Assembly: GCA_017607445.1 (NCBI GenBank)
Contig: JAEVHH010000006.1
Span: 1,116,001-1,180,000, forward strand
Direction of reading: 5' to 3'
Source of the DNA: Histoplasma ohiense
Lineage: Eukaryota > Ascomycota > Eurotiomycetes > Onygenales > Ajellomycetaceae
DNA: 64,000 nucleotides
This document shows, in pieces, positions 11,182 through 21,568 of this stretch; the stretch's first letter is position 1; each line of letters starts with the position of its first letter. The notes beneath the pieces are model-generated. The model had not been told where the DNA came from. It worked only from the letters and a program-made list of their open reading frames with translations, and ran no database searches. The position numbers were made by a program, and so were the translations under genes.

Positions 11182-11515
11182 ATGCGGATGGCCCTGGGTA
11201 GTCCTACGGATGTGAAGGTATGTGATGTGACAAGAGTTGCAATTGAGTCGTTTCAAGATATTACATCTAACATTGTTCAAACCTCTCAGGCGAATCCCCA
11301 AGTACGCTAAGCCTGGAGAGATAGGCTACCAAGAGCTAGCAGCATATATGGGTAACTAATGCTAAGCAGGGGTATCATAGTCGAGTTGTTTTCAATTTGT
11401 ATGACAAGGAAGGAGTTGCGTGAAAATTTAAATGTAACGCAGGGGTAGAGATACATGGACTAATATTTCTCCAGGATGCACAGCGATGGCCATCAAAACG
11501 TATTCAAACCCTTAA
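11182..11515 (+). pseudogene. decayed copy of the Myb/SANT-like small protein at 12539-13165
   Basis: Three blocks keep the intron positions of the intact neighbour. Block 1 ends in VK before a GTATGT donor. Block 2 (about 11285-11351) reads KYAKPGEIGYQELAAYMG, matching KNAKLGKKDHEELAEYMG of the neighbour and followed by a donor at the same codon. Block 3 starts after CCAG at 11475 and reads GCTAMAIKTYSNP then stop, matching GCTPKAIKEH. The acceptor before block 2 is not in the right place and block 3 stops at once, so no full protein can be made. It is a tandem duplicate that has lost its basic tail. Confidence 0.65.
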
Positions 11516-11705
11516 TCGAATCATCTACTTGCCGATTTCAAGGAAAAGTAAAAAGTTTCTGAGAGGACAAGCCAGCGTGTCGACCAACGACACAACCTTT
11601 GATAGAAATTTTAAGTTCATGAGCTCTAGAAACAAAAACACAAGGAGGTGACTCAAGACAATAATGAAGTGAAGCTTCAATTTACGGCTCTCCAACTAAG
11701 AGATC

Positions 11706-11961
11706 TGTGAGAAATGATATCCATTATTATATCAAGGATTCTGTTGATCGTACTAGCAAGGATCTTCTATTACCTCAATTCCGGAAACCGGATCACTGAT
11801 CCGATATATACCAGCACTGCCCCTATCATATATTCAAGCATTCTTTTTCTTATAAATACTGCCTGATTATCATGTAATTATTGGAGTTAGGATAATCAAT
11901 TCAATTTACTTATTTGATATTCAGTATTTGGGTCAATATTCGGACTTATCCAGTTCCGACA
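11706..11961. mobile_element. solo LTR (family S, copy 1)
   Basis: A 256-bp segment starts TGTGAGAAATGA and ends CCGACA. It is flanked by the 5-bp direct repeat AGATC (11701-11705 and 11962-11966), the mark of LTR-retroelement insertion. It contains a TATAAATA box about 110 bp from its right end. A second copy, clearly alignable over its whole length, is at 35287-35534. No internal retroelement sequence is attached, so it is a recombination remnant. Element orientation and superfamily cannot be fixed from the LTR alone. Confidence 0.88.
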
Positions 11962-11966
11962 AGATC

Positions 11967-12538
11967 AAAACCCGAAAAATGTAGGGAGATCAAGTTGGAA
12001 CCTATTAATGCGACAGTTACGACGGCGTGTAATTTTTGAGTGATAGAGATGGTTTCCTTACAATGTCTTCCAGTACGGAAATATCTCTGGGTATTTCCTT
12101 TCTTGTTCTCAACCTTAAATGGGTGGAGATGTAGATGCTTTGGAGAATATCAAGGATGAAGACCAGAATCAACTGTGCTATGCATTTGCATTGTGTCTGG
12201 ACAATGACCAGCTCCCAAGCTATTGGAATGAAATACTGCCTAAGAGGGAATCGATTTCTCATTATATATAGCGTCACAGTTGCTTATTAGCTGTTGAATC
12301 ACCATGGAAATTACAACACCAACAGTTTGCCATAAAGGAAGGCAAACGGTGAATGCACAGATTCACCCCTTGTTTGAGCCCTTAATAACACTTTCGAAGC
12401 AAAGGATATATCTTTTCTACTTCATCTCAAAAGTCTCTACTTTGTTTCTATATCACTTTCTAAGAAGACTCCTGCAGTATATCCGTCAAGCTTTCGAGCT
12501 ACAACAGTTCAAACCCTGTCCCCGAGCCGAATCCGAAG
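11967..12538. other. intergenic, upstream of the intact Myb-like gene
   Basis: About 570 bp, presumably promoter and 5' UTR of the following gene. No further element recognised. Confidence 0.5.
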
Positions 12539-13165
12539 ATGGGCGCTGAAAGTGGTACTATGAAGCTGAAGTGGGATCACGCAACAGAAGTGAAGGTAAA
12601 TATAGTAAACAAATTGTTAAGCTATGGCAATTTCCCCACTGAACTATACCTCTTCTACTTCCACGTATTACTTTTGTTTGCAAAATAATGATTTACATAA
12701 TTTTTAGCTCCTCATGCAAATCATTAAAAACGCAAAACTGGGAAAGAAAGATCATGAAGAGCTCGCGGAGTATATGGGTAAGTCATCCGCTACAACCCCC
12801 TTTACGCGAGTTTACTGTTGAGATAATTCCTCAAAAATAACCCATACGGTATTGTTATATGACGCAGTTAATAACATAGAGCAGGATGTACCCCAAAAGC
12901 AATTAAAGAACATCTATTTTTCATGCGGAAGGCCTCCCTTAAGGCAGAATCTAGCGGTTCTGGACCCTCAACCCCCGAGAAAGGGACAGGTGAAAAGCCC
13001 ACCCCTGAAAAACGTACGCCAGCGAGTGGAAAGCTTGGAAGTAAGAAACGAAAGAGTGCAGGCGATGATGACAGCAAGACTCTAGTGGATGAGTCCCCTG
13101 TAAAGCAAGTCAAAACCGAATACTTAAACGGGATCGAAATCAAGGATTTATGCAAGGATGCCTGA
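12539..13165 (+). CDS. small Myb/SANT-like protein with basic tail
   Basis: Exons 12539-12595, 12708-12777 and 12885-13165 give about 135 residues. Introns (112 and 107 bp) have GTAAAT and GTAAGT donors; the second interrupts a Gly codon. The spliced head reads MKLKWDHATEVKLLMQIIKNAK, then EELAEYMGCTPKAIKEHLFFMRK. This is one three-helix repeat: a Trp and Leu-rich first helix, a second helix, and a TPKAI-type third helix followed by basic residues. The tail is Lys/Pro/Ser-rich with an SKKRKS nuclear-localisation-like patch. Small proteins with this head are common in Pezizomycotina and are presumed nuclear or chromatin-associated. The function of this one is unknown. A decayed tandem copy lies 1 kb upstream. 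Confidence 0.75.
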
Positions 13166-13858
13166 GTTTAAATCCTGGGTTTAAATTCAGAAGGAACAAC
13201 TTGTTCGGGGCGCCTAGAAGACAAGTCGTGGAAGCATGTATTAGAAATAGTGTACTCATACATGAACGGATAATGGGAGAGTCAATGTAGAGGAGGCGTT
13301 AGTGCTCGAGGACCTTTGAGGTGGTCCAGGGGAATGTTAAAAAGTACAACAATCTGAATCCGATTATTTCAGTCTATTTCTCCTACAAATGTTGGAAGGG
13401 TAGTGATGAGAGTAGAGTAGGATGTGATGCATTCATGGCAACCGGTAGGCATCCAGGTCCATTCCTATTCAGAAGGGATAATGTGCTTGATTTCCTGGAG
13501 CTTATTCTTGGACGCAAGTTATCTCTCTATGCTATAAGCTTTTCCAATTGCCAAAGGAGTGTGCAGCCCGTGAAAAGATGCAGTGAACCAATAACATTGT
13601 GCATAAGAAAATCATAAATCAGCGCCACACTAAGGGCAGGATAAGAAACTTAACCAGATCCATTAAGCCTTCTCACTGCAAGAACAAGCGGAAGAGATCA
13701 ATTATTGAAGAGAAGAAAAAAAGTAAAAACTCCAGGAAAAAGCAGGTGCCACGTCATTTTCAGAACCAAGCAGCGAAATTCCATAAAATGTATAAGATCA
13801 GAAAGCTGCTATTCTACAGTATACCATTCGCGGCCCGCACTCCTGGGGAACTGTTGCG
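13166..13858. other. intergenic between convergent genes
   Basis: About 690 bp holding the two 3' ends. Plus frames at 13321-13617 and 13599-13862 are low-complexity Lys-rich or featureless and are not called. Confidence 0.5.
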
Positions 13859-14679
13859 TTAAGCATACTCCGTGGCGCCAACTGCTTCACCATCGTTAAC
13901 GTGAATTTTGCCATAACCATCGGCGAGTTCCGCCTTCGTAGGGTTCATGAATTCACTGTCACTGCATTCGTGTTGAGCCTCGTCATCTGTACGCCGCTTG
14001 TAAGTAACCTTGCCATGTGGGAGAGGAGGGGTAACTCTCGCACGTTTAGATAGGGTAAGCATGTTATGAACCACCATCCCATCAACTGGGAAATCATCTT
14101 CATCGTTGTATTCGTGTTTAATAGTTTTTATATTCGAACTGGGGGAAATGTAAGCCCCAGTTTTGATATCTTTTTTGCCGGCCAAAGTGGCATCCCCGCG
14201 CTTGCGTTTTGCGGACGTGCGGTTACGGGGGTTCGGTGTGGCTAGCTTTGTTGGAGTGGAGGTAGGAGTTGCACTTTTTCCATTTTTGATGCGAGACTTG
14301 ATTTTGACCAGACGCTCAGTAATAGCCCGAGGAGTGGGCTTAGCCTTCGGGTCGTCGCCGGCTGTCTGGAGTTAGCGTGTGAAAGTAAAGGAGATATATA
14401 AAAAGTGGGCAATTCATACGCCATGCTTCGGACACGCTTGTTGCATCCACGCTTAGTTCGTGAGTTTCCAAAATTTTCAGCAGCAACTTGAGGTAAAATT
14501 GTCAGTGAAAATTGTGAAGCGCAGATATATATATAAAGTTTTCATTTAGGGATAAATTTGAGTTAAAGTAGGCCATATAAATCAATGGACTGAGTAGGAG
14601 TGAAGGGTTGATTGGTATTCTGGTGATGTGAAAAAACATCTCTTACTTGCTGGTCCATCTCTGGGGTCCATTTGACCAT
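13859..14679 (-). CDS. small Myb/SANT-like protein (WTPE...TPRAI type)
   Basis: Exons 14679-14647, 14486-14420 and 14361-13859 yield about 200 residues. Introns are 160 bp (GTAAGA donor) and 58 bp (GTATGA donor, acceptor at the second AG of CAGACAG, which keeps frame). The spliced head starts MVKWTPEMDQQLLLKILE, continues THELSVDATSVSEAW and ends KPTPRAITERLVKIKSRIK. This is the clearest example of the family: a first helix with W and LL, VSEAW in the second, TPRAI.ER..KIK in the third. The tail has an SAKRKRG basic patch and an acidic C-terminal third. DNA or chromatin binding is the usual guess for the family; it is not shown here. The start is the first ATG, directly before the conserved KWTPE. 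Confidence 0.85.
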
Positions 14680-16520
14680 TTTCGTAAGATGGGAAGAGTA
14701 TGAACAGGGTGAATGTTCGAAAGATTTGTATAAAATGAGTCCACTGAAACACAAAGGAAAGGATATGTAAAAAGGAGAGAAGACGGGTGGATTAGAAAGA
14801 GAGCTGGAGGTTGTGGAATGTTATCATCAAGGCTAAGCACGAGATGAAAATTGTAGCTTTAGTGAGGAACAAACTGAGTTAGGTTAAAAAGAGAGAGAGG
14901 GAGGAACAGAGAGAAAGGTGTTGCTAAAGTAAACAGAAGAAGAAATTGTCGGAGCAAAAAGTTGTGATTTGGAAGGTCAGTGAATAAATCTTGCATGTGT
15001 TATTGTCAAGGCTGGCAGGATGGAGAAAAAATTTCAGTGAGAGGAAGCTCAAAAGAGTTTGAAAGTGACAATATTACGAGAAAAGAATAAAAGGGGGCTG
15101 AAAGCTGAGAGTATTGATATTCACCTTTCCAGGTATTTTCGTAGGAGCTCTAACCATCTCAAAAGCCTGGGCTGAAGGCAACTGATCCCATCCTGTTGGA
15201 TTTCAAGGCATGTAATTAGGGGTGTAGCATAATTACTTCTAACCTCAAATGAAAGATCTTGCAAATCATTGGCGACTTATTCCACGGGTTTGAGTAGGGG
15301 ATCCATGAAACACAACGCGGTTCCACTATAGCCTGCAAGCTTTTCATCCGGGGAAGTTCCTCGATCCCACATTAAGGTTTTGATAGATCCACATTCTTAT
15401 TTCCCGCTCCCGTCTTGGCAAAACCCTACTTCAACCCCATCCCATCCTCGTGCTCTTTCGTCTGATTGAGAGCTGAAGCCGCGTGCAAGGGAAGTCAACG
15501 CTGGCGCCTTTTACAAACATTGATCCCACCCAGTTTGATCACAAACCAAGTTTCATCAATGATCTATCCTATACACCTGATGTTCTTTGTTACATCACCA
15601 TCAACTATTCACTTGCTACATTCCTCTCCACCTGTTCCTCCTCGAAGTTCATGTTTGTCTAAAAGGAGCCATCTGCTTTTTAGGCTCGCGTATCTCGAAA
15701 CTTATTATTGATGTTAATCAGTGCTTTTTAACTTCCTGTCAGTTGATATTTTCGTAGAAATTTAAATGCAAAGCATGTGATAACTATATCTTGCAAAATC
15801 TGAATTACCAGTCTCATTGAATACTGCTAAATTAACTGAGTTGCTCACTACAGACCCTGTCAAAATATCCGATTCTTACATCATCTTGGCGTGTTGTCCG
15901 CGCACAATTTCGCAAGCAAGGTGACCCTCATGTCCCAGTTTTCACATCGCCAGGTCGTCATTGAATTTCTATTCCTGCTTCTGAAGATTGCAGTACAATT
16001 TCGATGCATTTATTTCAACTCCCATTTGACACCACCATCGGCATTGCAGGCTTCTACCAGCACTGTATTAAGCCATGGGAAACTTTTGAAATTTTCCTCG
16101 TACCGGACGATTGCAAAAGCCAATCCAAGACATATCAATGGCATGGTGCAGCCAAAAATATAGTTTTATCTAATGTAGAATGACAACCTTTAAGTGGCAA
16201 TTTATGTATGCTTCACCCTGCATGATATAGTTTGTATAACACATGAACATTATTCACTTCACATTGGCCTTGTTGTTTCCACCAATTTTCACTTAGATGT
16301 CAAGTCACAGCCTGATTAATTTATAACTGGCACTGTCCATGGAACGTGCTTCCTATTAGCTTAAAGCCTCAATATTTTCCTTGATCCATTCCTTCTCTTG
16401 GATCCAAAACACCTCACTTTAAACTCTCAGGTATAGCTATCTATCTCTCGTCCATATTATCCAATCGGGCTTGAACTAACCGTGGAACAACTTTTGTAGG
16501 TCCTTGCCGAACTCCGCGAG
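14680..16520. other. divergent intergenic region between two Myb-like genes
   Basis: About 1.8 kb of shared upstream sequence. A likely 5' UTR intron of the right-hand gene ends at the TTTTGTAG acceptor before 16500. No other gene or repeat was recognised. Confidence 0.5.
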
Positions 16521-17060
16521 ATGGGGATAAATTGGAATAAGGATTCCATCGAGCGATTCATCGGTGCATTACTAGCAGCGCATCCAGGGTTTACCGTAAG
16601 ATCTAGACCTTGCAGTCGTTTCTTCCCCGATTATTATCTATCTTATACTAAATCAATACATTAGCCGGATTACAAAACAATGGCAGTCCACTTTGGCCAA
16701 GGTGCCACCTACGACTCCATGAAAGGTCGATTCCGCGAGTATCGTAAAATTGCACAGAGCATGCGTCAGGACAACCAAGAACTAGCTAATTCTCGAACTC
16801 CCATCCGCCGCACTACCAGCAGTGGGCGCATTAGCAAACTGAGCTCTGCAGCTAAAAACGGCCGGATGCAAACGCCCTTGACCCCGACTAAACTGGGCAA
16901 AATGAAAACCGAGAACGGCTTTGCCAACACTATCCCGATCGATGAAGGATTGGATTATTTCGTCAAACACAATAGCGACGCCAGTATTCCTTATGAAGAA
17001 AGCCCAGCAAATAGCACACCATCCCCGAAGGAAAAATTCAGAACCATTTCATTGAGATAG
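16521..17060 (+). CDS. Myb/SANT-like small protein, divergent member
   Basis: The exon after a TTTTGTAG acceptor (16500) runs to 16595 and joins in phase 0 to 16665-17060 across a 69-bp GTAAGA intron. I take the Met of MGINWNKDSIERF (16521) as start, giving about 156 residues; no coding exon upstream was found, although codons are open back to 16500. The head has NWNKDSIERFIGALLAAHPGF, then a helix ending GATYDSMKGRFREYRKIAQSM, equivalent to the TPRAI helix of the relatives. The tail is Thr/Pro/Lys-rich with a TPLTPTKLGK motif. The first helix looks shorter than in the other family members, so the N-terminus may be incomplete. Confidence 0.6.
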
Positions 17061-17431
17061 GCAATTTGAAAAACGAGTACGAAACTAACAATAGCTTCTC
17101 AAGGGGATGTGAGAACGTGGCGGTCAATATAGGCCAAGAGCTAGCAGAGGCGGTGGGATATTCTAGTGGAGGCGCGACATATGCTGAATACGATGATACT
17201 GTCTAAATTGGGCTTCTCGCTTGGTCTTATAGGTGACTCATTTGTCCCTCTTGATAAAGTTGCATCCAGACCGTGTATTTTTTAAATATGCTACCAGAAC
17301 GGTGTAGTAAGATCTTGGGATTAGGTTCGGGATGTTTGGATGAATCAAAGATTAACTGTAGGAATCTAGGCCTCATCTAGTAACCATAAAGGAAATGAAT
17401 TGACGTTCGCTCAGAGTCCTCCAAAATATGT
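17061..17431. other. intergenic between convergent genes
   Basis: About 370 bp shared 3' region. Nothing recognised. Confidence 0.5.
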
Positions 17432-18298
17432 CTATTCATTGGGTATAACATTTCGCAATACAAGCCCCCAAACCAGTTTCCAGTATCGTTCAGGCTCAGA
17501 CCTCATGTGTCCGACATGCGGACCATTGAATAATTCAGACGACACCTCCCAACCCCTCGCCTTTGCCTGAGCCACATTCTCTTCCACATGCTTCCATTCA
17601 ACCAGTTCATCAGTTTTCGAGTATATATAGCATCTCTTCGCTCCCAAATCAATGAGGGTAGGGTCATTTATCTCATTCCCCGCAAGATCAATCGCATTTG
17701 TCTCTCCCCTAAGCTTACAAGCCAGCCAATGAGATATTAATACGGCCCAAATAATGCAGAGCCCCAGCATCCGAGAGAGAAAAAACTTAGGGAGCCCGTA
17801 TGAAAACGCCCTGGCGGTGGCAAGGAGGGCGTGTCGGCCAGGAGTGCTATCGAAAATTAGCGATTTGGCAGGGAGAGGCTTGCCCGTGGACCTGCGATAC
17901 TCGGCGGCAACGTGATGTAATGAAAAAACCCCGCCATTGGAGAAGACGTGGAAGTGCATGGGCCCATCTGAGGCACACAACGCGCTAACCAACGGGACGA
18001 CACGCAGACGGTGAGATTTTTTCGAGCCTCTGAACAGCAAATCGGTGGAGAGAGTTCTCATGCAAATGATGAGCGCATTTGGGAGGACTTTAATGTATTC
18101 GTTGACATATTTCGCAGTGTGTCGGGGTTGCGCGTCCATCCAGAATAGGAGACATATTGTCTCCCTAGGCGATTCAGGGGATGGGGACGCCGATGTCGGT
18201 TTGTCACGTATATATATAGTGGGTGACAGTTTTGTAAATGAAGAAAATATTTCGTCGAAGCGCTCCGGCGATGAGCCGGACGTTGTGTTCGAAGCCAT
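17432..18298 (-). CDS. DUF829/TMEM53-like alpha/beta-hydrolase-fold protein
   Basis: A single exon of 288 codons. The opening strand block ICLLFWMDAQPRHTAKYVNEY, the nucleophile-elbow-like HVFSNGG (about residue 136), the SLIFDSTPG block, a hydrophobic stretch near residues 170-195 (LGLCIIWAVLISHWLA), YIYSKTDELVEWKHVE and the late GPHVGHMR block are the landmarks of DUF829 (TMEM53/NET4) proteins. Family members show an alpha/beta-hydrolase layout with candidate Ser (FSNGG), Asp (KTDELV) and His (PHVGH) residues, all present here, but no substrate is established. In animals TMEM53 is a nuclear-envelope protein. The internal hydrophobic stretch could anchor this one in a membrane. Length fits the family. 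Confidence 0.88.
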   Translation of the reverse strand: MASNTTSGSSPERFDEIFSSFTKLSPTIYIRDKPTSASPSPESPRETICLLFWMDAQPRHTAKYVNEYIKVLPNALIICMRTLSTDLLFRGSKKSHRLRVVPLVSALCASDGPMHFHVFSNGGVFSLHHVAAEYRRSTGKPLPAKSLIFDSTPGRHALLATARAFSYGLPKFFLSRMLGLCIIWAVLISHWLACKLRGETNAIDLAGNEINDPTLIDLGAKRCYIYSKTDELVEWKHVEENVAQAKARGWEVSSELFNGPHVGHMRSEPERYWKLVWGLVLRNVIPNE

Positions 18299-19681
18299 AG
18301 TAATAATTGCTTCTGGATATGCAATCCCTTCGTGGGTTCTGTGTCAACATCATCAGCTGGCGGCGGGATTCATGCACTTAAAATAAATCTGGAGACCCCT
18401 GGATGAATAGGTTCGGTAACTCTCAACCGGACTAGGCTCTGGAAATTCAAAGTGCTCCACCAAATCCGCCACTGAAAGTGCCGCTCATTCGAAATAAGCG
18501 ACAAAATTGTCCCGTATCTTCTATATTACCATTCAAGTACAAGTTAACTATCCTATTGCAATGTTCAATTTTTAACTCCGACTAACTTCTGTGCATTTTT
18601 GGTGTGAGGAAAATTATCCTTCTCACGAATACGGCGGATCCTTTCAAAAGTTTTGACGGGCGATAAGAATTTAAGCTGTAATATTGTTATCATTCTCAAG
18701 AATATTCATTCCCAAGCACCTTGAGATTTAGGCTATTATAGTTAAGCTGTGGTGGTTTACTCAGGTGCCACAGGCATTAGCCCCCTTAGAACCCTGCTGC
18801 AACTCTTGTTAAGATATAGAATGGAAATACTTCATGCTGGTTGCAATATTACAGCTTAAATTCTTAGTGCTGATCAAGACTTTCGAGAGGATCTTCCACT
18901 CAGCTTATCATCTGCTTCTTGAGCTTACGCTGTACTACCACGCTAGTACCAGCTCTGTTCTCAGTGATGCTCAGCTAACTCTTATGTCCGGTTTCCCTCG
19001 TATTTCCATGCCTCCCAAGCAACGGGAAACATTTCGCGAACGCAGGCTGGGTTAGGAAAACTCAAATTTGATCCTTCTACATCTGTATTGCTGGAATGGT
19101 TGAAGATGAAGCGGCATGAGAGTTTTGCATTCTTTGGGGATAACTGACACCATGTTTCTCTTACCAATGGTGCATTGGTTACTCTGTGCCGCCCAAGGCC
19201 GTGGAATTCTCCGTATGGGACAGAGTCACCTCTTGCCCAAGTTTGCACTTGTCAAGTATTGCTCCGGTAAACTTTCAGCTTCCAAAATCACATTATTGGT
19301 TATTAAATCTCTACCGTATGTCGTGTGGAATATTTTGGCCATAGCTCGTCGCCTGATAAGATACATTTTTTTAAACTGTACTTTGAGGGCGCGATCGCCA
19401 CCTAATCCTCGCTAGCATGGTATATGTACGTATTCGAGATATGCTCCCCCAGCTCCTAAGTAGCAATGATTAGGCGGAAGTCGAATGTAAAAAGAGATGT
19501 AGATCGTGACATCCACCTGGATATTCTTTAGTTATCTTATTGGCTCCTGTAATCCATGACTGTGCCAAGCCTTCCCATTCCAAGTAACTCTGTGCCAAAG
19601 GAAAGGAAAAAGAGGGTTAAATGAAATTCACGATATCCCATTATGTCCTAGCTATGCTAAAACGAAACAAGCAAAGTCCAA
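18299..19681. other. intergenic
   Basis: About 1.4 kb between two minus-strand genes: upstream of the DUF829 gene and downstream of UFD1. Plus frames at 18834-19055 and 19116-19415 show no domain or codon signal I trust. Confidence 0.5.
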
Positions 19682-21053
19682 CTACATTGGGCGATTAGAT
19701 CTATGCCCAAGCGTTCGACCCGGACTCCGTGCTTTCGGATCACTTTTGCTCTCATTATCGCTGGCAGACACGGAAGTTGATGGGTCTCCGGTACTTGCCC
19801 CTTTTCTTTTGGAAACTCCACGCAATGTTTGGCCAACCCCATTGAATTTTGGCTGTCCATCCTCCGCTTTCTCTTTCGCATCTCGTTTCTTCACTGGTTT
19901 AAGCGCATAGCCAAAAAACAGCTTACCAGGCTGTAAACGGAGTGGTTGAGGCCCATTCATCCTGGGATTGGGCAGAGGAAGTTGTGAAGCATTAGAAGAT
20001 GCGGCAGACACTGGAGTGGACGGCTTTGGAGTTGGTCCTTTGCTTCCCTTCTTATTATTCAGCCGTTGTCCACCGATAAGGAAGTTAGAAGATATAGCCT
20101 TGGCTCCCTTTGTCGCGTCCATTGACTCAGGCGCAATGGCGGAGTAGTTTATTGACTGTGCCATTGTGCCGTGAGAATGAAGCATGCCACCAGCTGGAAG
20201 ACTTCCGCCAATTGCACTCTGCGGCGTGCTTGGTTCGTTGATTCGTTTTGGTTCTTCGTATCCCACAGGGGTAGCAAAGTCTACTTCGAGGTCTGTTTCC
20301 AAGACTGAGATAGCATTTTTGGAGTGCTGTGGTTTTGTCTCGAGCACCGCCATTTCGTAGATGTGGTCATTATATGAGAAGGTAAAAATGTCATCTTTAG
20401 AAAGGCAAGAGAAGTTGCGGAAGGCATTCTCTAGGACGGCCTTGGGGTCGCTAATATCGAGGAACGACGTTGACTGCGCTTGCAGTTTAATGTACTGACC
20501 TGGTGGAAGATCTGTTGATTTAATTTGCAAGAGATCTCCAGGTTCAAGAAGAAGGGTTTGCATAATCTAGAAATTTCACAGAGCATACAGTTAGCAAGTC
20601 ACCATATACATATTCCTTGTTTCCAGGACTAAAAGTTCAACAGTAGCAAAGCACACCCAGAATGGCAGATATATCTTTCCCTCCTCAGCAATAAACTCCA
20701 AAACTCCAGCGTGCGTCGTCCGGTCTTTCACTCGATTGTGAAGCTCAAAAAGCATGGGATATGTAATGTGAAGCCGTGTGAGCTTGTCCAGCGCACTTGG
20801 CGGCATGATGACTTTTCCGCCATGGTTGACATTTTCTCGTTCTGGCCCGGGAAGCATGGCCACGGGGTAGCATCTATAAAACTCATCAAACCGCCTAGAT
20901 ATGTATCCTGGATGTCGCATCATAGACGGATGTAGTACTCCGTCCATCGGGTCCTCCCCATCGTAAAAGCCCCCCTGAAACTGTTTGGTTTGAAATGTCA
21001 GCTCTCCGCAAATATAAACCGGATTTATGGAATATTGACAACAAGCTTACCAT
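19682..21053 (-). CDS. UFD1: UFD1, ubiquitin-recognition subunit of the Cdc48-Npl4-Ufd1 complex
   Basis: Exons are 21053-21051 (the ATG alone), 20980-20657 and 20566-19682, giving about 403 residues. The first intron (70 bp) starts GTAAGC immediately after ATG. The second (90 bp, GTGTGC...CTAG) falls inside LPFW-IMQTLLLEPGDLL. The UFD1 double-psi barrel and ubiquitin-binding region are unmistakable: RRFDEFYRCYPVAML, KVIMPPSALDKL, PMLFELHN, LEPGDLLQIKS, YIKLQAQSTSFLDI, LENAFRNFSCLSKDDI, ETDLEVDFATPVGYEEP. The C-terminal part is Ser/Lys-rich and contains PGKLFFGY, the usual fungal layout. UFD1 with NPL4 brings ubiquitylated substrates to Cdc48 for extraction in ER-associated and nuclear protein degradation. 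It is divergent from the LIN1-like gene with a 515-bp shared upstream region. Confidence 0.95.
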
Positions 21054-21568
21054 TCCCGCTACAGCAAGTATTGACGTCGCGTTAGCGGAGCTGTATATAG
21101 GAGTTACAACTATATTTTTATTTACTGAGAGGGGATCTGGACAGAGGAAGTGAGTGGATTACCGCCGAGGCAACAAAACCCGGTGGTTGGTTCAACGTGA
21201 CAGAACCCGGATACCAGGGGAAAGGGCGACAAAGGAAATCTAATAAGAAGAGAAAGATGTTGTAGAAACACGGGCAAGGATGTTGTAGTTCTTGCTGAAC
21301 GTTGACCGTGAACGCTGAGTACTTTACACTAGAGGCAGCAGGCAGAGTAGGAATAGACTGACTAAGCACCTAGCAGTGACGCAACCTGTATCATGACGGA
21401 GGGACATTATTCCGACCGGCAGCTTCATTCTCAAGACCATGGCGTGGCGCAAGGATTATCCAGATATCTGGAATATACAATTGTTCCTAGCGTATAACGT
21501 TAGTTGACGCGTTGAATCAAGAATTTATCATCATGGCAGTTAGGTATTCACTACTCCAAGAATCCGCA
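21054..21568. promoter_or_regulatory. bidirectional intergenic promoter region, UFD1 / LIN1-like
   Basis: The two genes start head to head 515 bp apart, so both promoters must lie here. The ATG chosen for LIN1 (21569) has two in-frame upstream ATG codons in the same frame, which could shorten the region. No specific factor-binding site can be assigned. Confidence 0.5.
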
